DNA of 64,000 nt from Palsa-504 sp963756575 (GTDB lineage: Bacteria; Actinomycetota; Actinomycetes; Streptosporangiales; Streptosporangiaceae). Each line of letters starts with the position of its first letter. Within the stretch, counting starts at the first letter, position 1. Of the stretch, positions 16,329-28,025 are shown piece by piece. The stretch spans positions 62,001-126,000 of the forward strand of contig CAVWOM010000005.1 in NCBI GenBank assembly GCA_963756575.1, given 5' to 3'. The position numbers and the translations under genes are program-made. The notes under the pieces were generated by a model. That model made no database searches. It worked only from the letters and a program-made list of their open reading frames with translations, and was not told the DNA's origin.

Positions 16329-18803
16329 GACCGCTATGTTGCGGGTAGGGCAAATGGGACAGGTGAGATAACGAGCCGGAAGTTCCGCGTCAAGCGGCAC
16401 CCTACACCGCCCGAGCGCCGCCCCCCACCGCCCGAGGCCGCCCCCCACCGCCCGAGCGCCGCCCTCCACCGCCCGAGCGGCGCCCCCCACCGCCCGAGCG
16501 CCGCCCCCCAGGCCGCCCCGAGCGCCGTCCCCCACCGCCCGAGCGCCGCCCCCCACCGCCCGAGCGCCGCCCCCGACGCCCCCCGGGTCGATGAAGAAGT
16601 TGTCCCGGAACAACCCGGTCGGGTCATAGCGCCTTTTCAGCTCCCTCAGCCGGCTCAGGTGCCCGGGCGGGAACGCCCGCTCGAGCACCTCGGGGCCGGT
16701 ATCGGTCTCGAAGCTGAGGTACATCCCCTCCATCTGCGGGATGAGCTTGTCCCACCAGGTATCGAGCCCGGAAGCGCGGGTGCCGAACGCCGCCACCGAG
16801 AAGTTCGCCTCCCGCCATCCGTACGCGGTCGCGTCGCAGGGCACGTCGGACACCGCCCCGCCGACGGCGCGGATCGCGAGGAAGTAGGAGGCACCCGCCT
16901 CGAGCAGCGCGGCGACACCGGCCGCGAAGGCCGGCGTGAGGTGGCGGACCAGCCCGGAGTGCGAGTGCGGCTCGCCCTGGGCCTGCTGCGGCGCTTCGCT
17001 CAGCATCGCCTGCATGATCTGGTCGTAGGTAGTCACCGCGATCGACTGGTCGAGCAGCGGGGCGACGCCGGCGATGGGCTGCAGCCGCTCGATGATCGTG
17101 TCGGGGTCGTCGGAGTCGACCACGAGCATCGCCTGGGCGTACTGCCGTCCACCCTGGCGGCCACCGAGGATGACCTCGCCGCCGACGCTGCGGTCGGCCG
17201 CCTCGATCGCCGCTCCCCACCGGCTGAGGAACCCGGCCGTATCGGACGCGTCGAAGACGAGCTGGGCGAATGCGACCTGGCCGACCCGGGGCGCCGCGAA
17301 CTCGAAGCCGACGGCGACGCCGAAGTTGGCGCCCGCTCCGCGCATGCCCCAGAACAGCTCCGGGTTCTCGGTCGCGCTCGCGTGGGCCACGCTGCCGTCG
17401 GCCAGCACGACATCGACGCCGCGCAGGTGGTCGATGGTCAGGCCGTGCTCGCGGGCGAGCCAGCCGATGCCGCCGGTGGTGGCCAGCCCGCCCACCCCCA
17501 CCCCGCCGTAGTCGCCGCTGGTGACGGCCAGCCCGTACGGCGCCAGGGCCCGGGCCACGTCGGCCCACCGCGCCCCCGGCCCGGCACGCACCATGCCGGA
17601 ACCCTGATCCTGCACCTCGACCGCGTTCAGCGCCCCGACGTCGATGACGAGCCCGCCGTGGTTCAGCGACCGGCCGGACAGGCCATGGCCGGCGCTGAAG
17701 ATCCCGAGCGGCCGGTCCCGGTGCCGGCCCGCGACCGCCACCGCGTCCCGCACCTCCTCGACCGTCCGCGGGCGAAGAACGAGTCCGGGTGCCCCGCCCC
17801 GCAAGTAGCCGGAGGTATAGCGGGCGTACCCCGCGTCCCCGGGCTCGACCGCGTGGGCGGCCAGCGACGCCGGCAGCCCGTCGTAGTCGATGCCGGGCCG
17901 GCGCTTGGACCGGGCGAGCGAACTCCGCAGGCGGCCGGCCGCCGGCGTGCCGCGATGATCGCGGCCGCGCTCCACCTGCTCCCGGACGGCGGGCGCGACC
18001 TCCGTCGCGAACGACCGCAGCCCGTCAGGGTCGTCACCCATCACGATGAAGGTGCTGATGCCGTCCTCCAGCGCCAGCCGCGCGAGGTCATCGGCGCTCT
18101 CCCGGCCCGTGACGTTCAGCAGCCGCGTGATCTCCCGCGGGTCGCGGCCCGCGCTCCCGGCCGCCTGGTCGATGACGCCGTTGCCGCGGGGCAGGTCCCC
18201 GGGCTGCAGGTAGGGGAGTGACGGCAGCCAGCCGTCACCCTTGCGGCCCGCCAGCTTCAGCATGCGCGGCTTGTACGCGCCCACCCAGACCGGGATCTCG
18301 TGTGCCGGCGCGGGACCGCGCTTCGCGCCGGCGACGCGGTAGTACTCGCCGTCGACGCGCAGCGGCCGCCGTTCGGCGGCGTCCCAGATCCCGCGCAGCA
18401 CGTCGATCGCCTCATCCAGCGCGTCCACCGCCTGCCCGGGGTCGAGGCGGCGCCCGCCCATCGCCTCGATCGCGTCCCAGAACCCGCCGGCGCCGATCCC
18501 CACGCTCACCCGGCCGCCCGACAGCAGGTCCAGGCTCGCCGCCGCGCGCGCCAGCACCGCCGGCTGGCGCAACGGCAGGTTGAGCACGTTGCCCGACAGC
18601 TGCACCCGCTCGGTCTGAGCCGCGACCCACGACAGCAGGGTCCACGTGTCCAGGAACGACGGCTGATACGGATGATCCTGGAAGGTGACCAGGTCGAACC
18701 CGAGCTCCTCGCTCAGCACCGCGAGCCGTACCGGCGCGGAGGCGGGGGAGTTCACCGGGGTGATGAAGGATCCGAACCGGATCGGATGTCCGTAGTCAGG
18801 CAT
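16302..18803 (-). CDS. Luciferase-like monooxygenase fused to a berberine-bridge-type FAD oxidoreductase
   Basis: An 833-residue fusion. Residues 1-283 form an F420- or FMN-dependent luciferase-like domain (FGSFITPV, FQDHPYQPSFLDTW, GIGAGGFWDAIEAMGG). Residues 295-737 form a PCMH-type FAD domain with RPRTVEEV, the SAGHGLSG loop carrying the usual flavin-linked His and a C-terminal BBE element ending in LFRDNFFID. Two flavin redox modules in one chain suggest coupled oxidation steps; the substrate is unknown. Residues after 737 are a low-complexity GARAVGG-type tail made by a 21-bp tandem repeat and probably not part of the ancestral protein. The gene is divergent from an HxlR regulator whose start overlaps a palindrome. 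Confidence 0.82.
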   Translation of the reverse strand: MPDYGHPIRFGSFITPVNSPASAPVRLAVLSEELGFDLVTFQDHPYQPSFLDTWTLLSWVAAQTERVQLSGNVLNLPLRQPAVLARAAASLDLLSGGRVSVGIGAGGFWDAIEAMGGRRLDPGQAVDALDEAIDVLRGIWDAAERRPLRVDGEYYRVAGAKRGPAPAHEIPVWVGAYKPRMLKLAGRKGDGWLPSLPYLQPGDLPRGNGVIDQAAGSAGRDPREITRLLNVTGRESADDLARLALEDGISTFIVMGDDPDGLRSFATEVAPAVREQVERGRDHRGTPAAGRLRSSLARSKRRPGIDYDGLPASLAAHAVEPGDAGYARYTSGYLRGGAPGLVLRPRTVEEVRDAVAVAGRHRDRPLGIFSAGHGLSGRSLNHGGLVIDVGALNAVEVQDQGSGMVRAGPGARWADVARALAPYGLAVTSGDYGGVGVGGLATTGGIGWLAREHGLTIDHLRGVDVVLADGSVAHASATENPELFWGMRGAGANFGVAVGFEFAAPRVGQVAFAQLVFDASDTAGFLSRWGAAIEAADRSVGGEVILGGRQGGRQYAQAMLVVDSDDPDTIIERLQPIAGVAPLLDQSIAVTTYDQIMQAMLSEAPQQAQGEPHSHSGLVRHLTPAFAAGVAALLEAGASYFLAIRAVGGAVSDVPCDATAYGWREANFSVAAFGTRASGLDTWWDKLIPQMEGMYLSFETDTGPEVLERAFPPGHLSRLRELKRRYDPTGLFRDNFFIDPGGVGGGARAVGGGARAVGDGARGGLGGGARAVGGAARAVEGGARAVGGGLGRWGAALGRCRVPLDAELPARYLTCPICPTRNIAVQWLWQPTR
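16403..16590. repeat. 21-bp tandem repeat encoding the protein tail
   Basis: About eight imperfect copies of a unit close to CACCGCCCGAGCGCCGCCCCC. Because 21 is a multiple of three, the minus-strand frame stays open and encodes repeated seven-residue blocks (GGGARAV-like) at the end of the LLM-BBE fusion. Confidence 0.8.
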
Positions 18804-18848
18804 GGCTCAAGCCTTCACCCGCCTGGGCGAGCGTGGCAAATCCGAGGT

Positions 18849-18875
18849 AAGTCACTTACTATAGATAAGTGACTT
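18849..18875. promoter_or_regulatory. Palindrome overlapping the HxlR start codon
   Basis: AAGTCACTTA (18849-18858), seven bases, TAAGTGACTT (18866-18875): a perfect 10-bp inverted repeat. The GTG start of the HxlR gene (18869) lies inside the right arm, and the LLM-BBE start is 46 bases away on the other side. The size and AT-rich centre fit an HxlR dimer site, which would repress both genes. Confidence 0.65.
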
Positions 18876-19333
18876 CGCCACGGGATCGCGCCAGCGGCTG
18901 GGAGCTCATCGACGACGAGGAATGCCGCCGCGCGACCGCGATCGTCGAGCGGGTCGGCCGCCGCTGGAACAGCGGCATCCTGCTGGCCATCGCCCGCGGC
19001 GCCAGCCGGTTCACCGAGATCGTCGCGCACGTCGACGGCCTGTCGGACCGCATGCTGGCCGCCCGCCTCAAGGAACTCGAGCAGCTCGGGCTGATCGACC
19101 GGATCGTCGAGCCGACCACGCCGGTTTCCGTCCGCTACCGGCTCACCGTGCGCGGCCAGGATCTCCTCGCCTCCCTCCAGCCGCTCATGGCCTACGGCCA
19201 GCGCTGGGAGCGGACCCCGGGAGCCAGCCAGCCGGAAACCAGCCAGGCTGGGAGCCAGTCAGGCGGGAGCCAGCCAGGCGAAACCAGCCAGGGTGGGAGC
19301 CAGCCAGCCGGAAGCCAAACCAGAAGAAGCTAA
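18869..19333 (+). CDS. HxlR-family transcriptional regulator
   Basis: A 154-residue winged-helix regulator. It starts with WELIDDEECRRATAIVERVGRRWNSGILLAIARGASRFTEI, continues with the recognition segment DGLSDRMLAARLKELEQLGLI and ends the fold near residue 118. No Cys like that of the YodB/HypR redox sensors is in the usual position; the only Cys (DDEECRR) is close to the N-terminus and could still be a sensor. The last ~35 residues are a Ser/Gln/Gly repeat tail from a tandem DNA array. The GTG start lies in the operator, so the mRNA is probably leaderless. It likely controls the divergent LLM-BBE gene. Confidence 0.85.
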   Translation: MTSPRDRASGWELIDDEECRRATAIVERVGRRWNSGILLAIARGASRFTEIVAHVDGLSDRMLAARLKELEQLGLIDRIVEPTTPVSVRYRLTVRGQDLLASLQPLMAYGQRWERTPGASQPETSQAGSQSGGSQPGETSQGGSQPAGSQTRRS

Positions 19334-19335
19334 CC
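19219..19335. repeat. Degenerate 15-bp tandem array shared by two convergent gene ends
   Basis: Repeats around GGGAGCCAGCCAGGC encode GSQPGETSQ-like blocks at the end of the HxlR protein and, on the other strand, GLASGWLAP-like blocks at the end of the PH-domain protein. The two genes overlap tail to tail by 75 bases within it. Confidence 0.65.
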
Positions 19336-20626
19336 AGCCGGGGCCGCTAACCTCCGCGCCGCGGGCCTGGCGCCCGAGGCGGGCCAGCTCGTCGAGGAGG
19401 TCCCGCGCCTGGTCCGCCGGCCGGTCCCGGAAGGCCGCGTGCGCCCGCCGCCCGGCGGCGTCGCCGTGCACCGAGGCCAGCGACAGCCGCCGCTGCACCG
19501 GCCCCTGGGTCAGCCGGACGCTCTGCAGCTTCTCCAGTTTCATGTACACGGTCTTCTTGCTCACCCGCCCGGTGACCGTCACGGCCATCGCCTGGTTGTG
19601 CCCGGCGGCCAGGAAGTGGTAGCTCAGCGGCGCCTTGACCCGGGCCCGTTCCGGCGGCCGGGCCAGCTCCGGCAGGTCCGGCCCGAAGATCAGCCGGACC
19701 AGGTACTGCGCCTCGCTCATGGGGCCCACCGGGAGCAGGGCCTTGGTGAGGCCGCCGGCCTTGGACCCGGATTCCCGCCCCGCCACGCCCGCTACGTCGA
19801 CCACGAGCCGGCACCAGCCGAACGGGCGCCACAGCAGTGGCTGCACCAGCCGCACCGCCTGGACCCGCCGGAACGGGATCGTCTCGGCCACCGTGCTCAG
19901 CAGCCCGCGCCGGATCCTGATCCCGTCCGGTGAGGTGGCGACCGTGAAGCCGTAGCGGCCCGTCACCTGCTGCCATGTCCTGGTCAACATCCCGAGCGCG
20001 ATCACGCCGAGGGTGGACTCCGAGGCCACGAACAGGGCCGGGGTCGCCTCGGCGGCGACCGTGGCGATCACCGCCAGGGCGGCGAACCTGGGCGCGGCCC
20101 GCAGCAGCGTGGCCCCGATCACCCGCCCCGCCGGGACGGTGATCACGGGGGACTCGGCCGGTTCGGGGGTGGCCGGGTCGAGGCCGTGGTGCCCGGCCAG
20201 CAGCACGGCCCGCAGCCGGGTGGCCTCGCCGACGGTCAGGAAGGCCAGCCGGTCGCCTCCCTTCCCGGCCCCGGCCAGCCTGATCCGCAGGGACGCCAGG
20301 CCCAGGACGCGCGCCAGGAACGGCCGCACCACGTCGACCGCCTGGATCCTGTTCATCGGGAGCTGCCGGGAATCCCGGCGCAGCAGGCCCGTCTCGATGC
20401 GCAGCGTGGACCCGTCCAGCTTCCACCGGGTGACGAGCCAGTGGACGAAACCGGCGATCACGAGCGCGACGGCCGCGACCACCTGGTAGATGTAGGCCTT
20501 GAGCCCATCTGCCGTCACCAGGCTCAGGACCGCGATGCTGAGCAGGCTGGACAGCAGCCGGCCCGCGTTGATGAACGGCGACAGCGGGTGCAGGCGATGC
20601 CAGCCGGCCCCCAGCTCCTTGGTCAC
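19259..20626 (-). CDS. Bacterial PH-domain membrane protein, YdbT-like
   Basis: A 455-residue membrane protein with repeated bPH2 modules. Transmembrane pairs (about residues 18-55 and around 200-235) precede domains such as DGSTLRIETGLLRRDSRQLPMNRIQAVDV and GIRIRRGLLSTVAETIPFRRVQAVRL. Homologues are encoded in pairs with a YdbS-like protein and are thought to work in membrane stress or antimicrobial peptide tolerance; the precise role is unknown. The GTG start at 20626 overlaps the upstream TGA (GTGA), so translation is coupled. The C-terminal ~30 residues come from the tandem array. Confidence 0.78.
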   Translation of the reverse strand: MTKELGAGWHRLHPLSPFINAGRLLSSLLSIAVLSLVTADGLKAYIYQVVAAVALVIAGFVHWLVTRWKLDGSTLRIETGLLRRDSRQLPMNRIQAVDVVRPFLARVLGLASLRIRLAGAGKGGDRLAFLTVGEATRLRAVLLAGHHGLDPATPEPAESPVITVPAGRVIGATLLRAAPRFAALAVIATVAAEATPALFVASESTLGVIALGMLTRTWQQVTGRYGFTVATSPDGIRIRRGLLSTVAETIPFRRVQAVRLVQPLLWRPFGWCRLVVDVAGVAGRESGSKAGGLTKALLPVGPMSEAQYLVRLIFGPDLPELARPPERARVKAPLSYHFLAAGHNQAMAVTVTGRVSKKTVYMKLEKLQSVRLTQGPVQRRLSLASVHGDAAGRRAHAAFRDRPADQARDLLDELARLGRQARGAEVSGPGWLASSGLASGWLAPTLAGFAWLAPA

Positions 20627-21102
20627 AGGCCGGCGGCCCTGGCCTCGCCGAGCACGGCGAGACGGTCCCGCAGCCGCGCGGCTTCGTCCCGCTCGAGACC
20701 GGGTATCCGGGCGTCGCTCGCGGCCGCCGCCGTGTGCAGCTGCACCGTGGCCAGCCGGAAGGCGCGCTCGAACGGCCCGGCCGTGATCTCGACGTACTGC
20801 ATCCGCCCGTACGGGACCACGGAGACCCGGCGGACGAGCACCCCGCGCGACACGATCAGGTCCTCGTCCCGCTCGCGGTACGCCCAGGCCCGGTAGCGGC
20901 GCCGCTCGACCCACAAGACGACGCCCGCAGCTGCGGCCACGGCCACCGCGGCGGCCGCCCCCGCCCCGGCTCCCACGGCAATCCCAGCCGCCACACCCGC
21001 CACCGCGGCGAGCAATGGCCCCGCCAGCGCCACCTGGCTCAGCCGCATCCGCCACAGCCGCGTCGAGGGGACCATCCAGCCAGGCGATGCGTCAGCGGCC
21101 AT
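20623..21102 (-). CDS. Bacterial PH-domain membrane protein, YdbS-like
   Basis: A 159-residue protein with an Ala/Gly/Val-rich double transmembrane hairpin (about residues 22-62) followed by one bPH2 domain: ERDEDLIVSRGVLVRRVSVVPYGRMQYVEITAGPFERAFRLATVQLHT. The tail (LERDEAARLRDRLAVL) is the standard ending of YdbS-like proteins. It forms a two-gene unit with the YdbT-like protein, overlapping by four bases. I take the ATG at 21102; an upstream ATG at 21117 is in frame. Confidence 0.8.
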   Translation of the reverse strand: MAADASPGWMVPSTRLWRMRLSQVALAGPLLAAVAGVAAGIAVGAGAGAAAAVAVAAAAGVVLWVERRRYRAWAYRERDEDLIVSRGVLVRRVSVVPYGRMQYVEITAGPFERAFRLATVQLHTAAAASDARIPGLERDEAARLRDRLAVLGEARAAGL

Positions 21103-21195
21103 GACTAAACGGTACACATCTTCCCGGCCCGGCCGGCGGCCGGAAATTACCGGCTCGGGGACTCAGCCTTTCCGCGACTGCCGCGTCATACAGTC

Positions 21196-21723
21196 GTGAG
21201 CGGACAGGCGAAGGCTCCTCAGGACACCTGGCGGGCACCGGATGATGTCGTGGCCGGGCTGTTCCGCGAGCACGGGCTCGTCCTGGTCCGGCTGGCGGTG
21301 CTGCTGACCGGGGACCGGGCCACGGCCGAGGACGTCGTCCAGGATGCCTTCCTGGCGTTCCAGCGCGCCCGGCCGCGGCTCCGCGACCCGGACAAGGCGC
21401 TCGCCTACCTGCGGGCTTCCGTAGTCAACGGGTGCCGGTCCGTGCTGCGTGGCCGTCGCCGCCTCCAATTCGGGCCGAACGAGTTTGACTTCCCCGTCTC
21501 GTCAGCGGAAACAGCAGTCATCGCGGAGCAAGACCGCCGGCTGGTGCTTGCCGCGGTAAGCCGGCTGCCGGAGCGGGCGCGCGAGATCCTGGCGCTGCGC
21601 TACTACCTCGACCTGCCGTACGAGGAGATCGCCGCCGTGCTCGGCGTGACCAAGGGCACCGTGTCCTCGACCATTTCCCGGGCCCTGGCCGCGCTCGGCC
21701 GCGACCTGAAGGAGGAGCTATGA
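21196..21723 (+). CDS. ECF sigma factor, SigE-like SigJ/RpoE group
   Basis: A 175-residue ECF sigma factor. Region 2 is LFREHGLVLVRLAVLLTGDRATAEDVVQDAFLAFQ and region 4 is LPERAREILALRYYLDLPYEEIAAVLGVTKGTVSSTISRALAAL. The short linker and 'LTGD-A-AEDVVQDAF' style match the SigE/M-type actinomycete group. The next gene overlaps by four bases (ATGA) and encodes a single-pass membrane protein, the usual place for an anti-sigma partner. GTG start; the gap to the divergent PH-domain genes is under 100 bases. Confidence 0.88.
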   Translation: MSGQAKAPQDTWRAPDDVVAGLFREHGLVLVRLAVLLTGDRATAEDVVQDAFLAFQRARPRLRDPDKALAYLRASVVNGCRSVLRGRRRLQFGPNEFDFPVSSAETAVIAEQDRRLVLAAVSRLPERAREILALRYYLDLPYEEIAAVLGVTKGTVSSTISRALAALGRDLKEEL

Positions 21724-22870
21724 GCGGGCTGGAGGACCGGCTGCGCGACGCGTACCGGGACGAGGCCGGCGCGGTGACGCCCGAGAGCATCCTCGGCCTC
21801 GGCGCGGCGATCGCCGCTCAGTCGCCGCCGCCAGCACGATCGGGTCGGGCACAGAAGTGGAGCCGGTGGCTGGCGCCGCTGGCGGCCGCGGCGGCCGTCG
21901 CCCTGATCGTGGTCGCGGCAGCGGTAGCTATACCGCACGGCACCGGCCGGCCCCAGGCCACCCCGGGGGCGCCGCCGAGGTTCCTGATCGACGACTCGAC
22001 CGGAGTCTCGCCGCTGGCGGTGCGCAACGCGACCACGGGGGCTCTCGTGGCGCGGGTCACGGTGCCGCCGGGATATCCGGAGGGGAACAGCCGCACCTAC
22101 ATCAACGCCGTCGCCACCGGGAACGGGCGGGACTACCTGGTCGCGGAGTACGCCAATCCGTGCCGGTCGTGGATCTACCGGTTCAGCCTCGACAACGCGG
22201 GACAGCCGTCCGCCCTGACCCCGTTCGCCGCCCTGCCGACGATCGCGACCTCGGTGAACAGCCTGACCGTCAGCGCCAACGGGCAGATGGTCGCCTTCAC
22301 CACGGCTGCCTGCCTCGGCGCGAAGGCGCGGCCGAACTACCTGGGCGTCACGAACGTCCGCACCGGGCATACCACGCGGTGGACTTTTCCCGGCCACGAT
22401 GCGGCGGACTCCCTGTCGCTGACCGCGGACGGAAAGCAGCTCTGCTACACCCTCGACGGGGATGGGTCCTTTTCGCTCATCCGGGTCATCCCGACCAGCG
22501 CCCCGCCGGGGAGCGCGACCGGTCCCGGCCGGATCGTAGCTCCGGTCGAGGCCGGCAAATTCTTCTCCTTCGCCGCCATCTCCCCTGACGGCGGCCGGGT
22601 CTACTTCGCCGTTGACGCCCAGCGGGCCGTGCTCCAGACCAAGCCGGTGACCGAGCAGGTCCGCGTGACCGACCTGGCCACCGGGCGCTCGCGCGTCGTG
22701 TACGCAGCCGCGGGGCTGCCGGGCTTGATCACGTCCGACCCCGGCGTCCGGTACCTGCTGCTGCAGAGCCAGGGACAGCCGCGACAGCCACCGAGGCTGA
22801 CACGGCTGGACCTGGCGACCGGGAAGGTCACCGCCCTGCCGGCCGGGCGGTTCGGCCTGCCCGCCGCGCT

Positions 22871-22880
<10 letters not shown>
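21720..22880 (+). CDS. Single-pass membrane protein with beta-propeller-like exterior, putative sigma partner
   Basis: A 386-residue protein. A short cytoplasmic segment (about 50 residues, LEDRLRDAYRDEAGAVTPESILGL) precedes a transmembrane helix (about 48-68, WLAPLAAAAAVALIVVAAAVAI) and a ~310-residue extracytoplasmic part with recurring beta-strand blocks (NSLTVSANGQMVAFTTA, DSLSLTADGKQLCYTLD, AAISPDGGRVYFAV), which looks like a TolB/WD-like propeller. Translational coupling to the sigma gene suggests an anti-sigma or sensor role. The cytoplasmic part lacks the HxxxCxxC zinc motif, so the mode of sigma binding is open. Confidence 0.7.
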
Positions 22881-26461
<3,581 letters not shown>

Positions 26462-26466
26462 TCGCA

Positions 26467-26560
26467 CCTCCCGTTTGTGGGAGGCGCCCTTGCGTCACGA
26501 CTAGTCGCACGGGACCGAGCGTGGCGGGTTCATCACCCGTTGCAGCGCCTCTCGCTCCCA
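26467..26560 (-). promoter_or_regulatory. SAH riboswitch-like leader of metH
   Basis: On the minus strand: P1 (GGGAGCGAG, 26559-26551, with CTCGGTCCC, 26519-26511), the conserved core AGGCGCTGCAAC, P2 (GGG/CCC) and a GCCACG joining region match the known S-adenosylhomocysteine aptamer layout. Core bases 26545-26551 (GAGGCGC) are perfectly complementary to 26481-26487 (GCGCCTC), forming the expected pseudoknot. CCTCCC (26479-26484), partly the same bases, can instead pair with the Shine-Dalgarno GGGAGG (26467-26472). Binding of SAH should hold GCGCCTC in the pseudoknot, free the RBS and turn translation on. metH is a known target of this riboswitch class. Confidence 0.75.
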
Positions 26561-26667
26561 ACCCGAGTTTACAGTGCTCGCCCCCAGTTTTTCGACCCAA
26601 TACTTGTGCCCAACCACAACCAGCAGGTCAAGCACAAGTAAGAGTCCAGCCCGAGGTCCGCGTTCCG

Positions 26668-26729
26668 GACGCCGTGAAACCGGACTTCGAGCGCGCCCAA
26701 ACGCGCTCGAACCGGGCTTTCATGGCGTC
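26668..26729. repeat. 62-bp palindromic repeat, copy A
   Basis: A long hairpin beginning GACGCCGTGAAACCGG and ending GCTTTCATGGCGTC, with an inner perfect stem TTCGAGCGCG/CGCGCTCGAA. It lies 33 bases after the restored stop of the Rieske gene. Same length and outline as copies B (31752) and C (53285). Confidence 0.75.
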
Positions 26730-26761
26730 AGCAGGCCCCGCGTGCCGGGTGGCGAACCCGG

Positions 26762-27905
26762 TCACAGCACTTCTGCGAGGCCCATGGATTCCCGGTACCA
26801 CCGGTAGTACCAGCGGCCGATGATCTCCTGCTCGGACGGCACCAGCACCCCGCCGCGGGCGTAGGCGCGGGACTTCATGTTCGGCTGGCACCACTGCGAC
26901 GCGGCGAAGTCCTGCTCGTTGACCCGGTGGAAGAGCTCGAACGGTGTCGCTGAGGTCGTACCCGGCCACCGTCGACGGCGGGAACAGCCACTCGCACACG
27001 ACCCTGGTGACCTCCGCGCTCAGCGGCTCGAACCGGTGCGCGATGACGTGATCGGGCAGCAGCGACAGGAAGCAGTTGGGCCGCATCACCATGCCGTAGT
27101 ACTTGCGGTCGTCGTGGTCATCCAGGCCCGGCAGCCGGGGCAGCACGGTGCTGCCGCTGACCGAGAACGAGTCCTTGTGCTCGGCGAACAGGTAGCCGTT
27201 GGTGTCGTAGGTGACGGGCGCGCCCCCGGCCAGGTTGCGGAACTGCGGCAGCGTGTCCACCAGCTCGGGGTGGATGGTGTTGCAGTGGTAGCACTCCTGG
27301 AAGTTCTCCTGGATGATCTTCCAGTTCGCGGTCACCGTGTAGTCCACCCGGTGACCCACGACCAGGTCGGCCAGGCCGTAGCGGTCGAACTTGGCCCGGT
27401 CCCCGCCCAGCCGGAAATCCAGCTGCGGCCACACCAGGTCCTCCAGCGGCTCCGGGTCCTCGGCCAGGTTCAGCCAGACCATGCCGTACCACTGCCCTAG
27501 GTGCACCGCGTGCAAGCCGAAGTCGGCCTTGTCGGCGGCGCCCATCGAGCTCCAGTTGGGCGCGCTCATCAGGCTGCCGTCCAGCCGGTAGGTCCAGGAG
27601 TGGTACGGGCAGCGGATGGACCGGCCGAAGTCCCCGCTGCCGGTCAGGCACAGGGTCGAGCCGCGGTGCCGGCAGACGTTGAGGAAGGCGCGCAGCTCCC
27701 CGTCGCGGCCGCGGACCACGATGACGTTCTCGTTCCCGATGACCGTCCGCACGAAGCGGCCCGGCGACGGCACGTCCTCGGCCCGGCACACGTACTGCCA
27801 CTGCCGCTCGAAGATGTTCCGCTTCTCCGCCTCGAAAATGGCGGGATCGGTGTAGTACCGGCCGGGCAGGGTCGGCAGGAACATCGTGGCCGGGGCCATG
27901 GTCAT
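26762..27905 (-). CDS. Rieske-type ring-hydroxylating oxygenase, alpha subunit (frame broken near 26944)
   Basis: An aromatic-ring hydroxylase large subunit that adds oxygen using a Rieske [2Fe-2S] cluster and a mononuclear iron. The cluster ligands are CRHRG and CPYHSW (Cys-X-His and Cys-X2-His, about residues 76-100); the iron site is ECYHCNTIHPEL. After DLSDTV the frame changes by one inserted base near 26944; reading on in the right frame gives ELFHRVNEQDF and ends at 26762 with ESMGLAEVL. Unshifted, the frame runs on to 26628 through a repeat. ATG 27905 is chosen for its AAGGGAG six bases upstream. No ferredoxin or reductase gene is adjacent; the P450-type fusion nearby is a separate system. 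Confidence 0.75.
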
Positions 27906-28025
27906 GGCTCGCTCCCTTCGCTGACTCACGCTAGGTACACGTTACGACGGGGGGCTAGCCTGACCAGCAAAGACGGTGTCCAGCTGCATTCCCGCCGCCA
28001 GCGCCCGATCCCTAGCGTCTTAACC

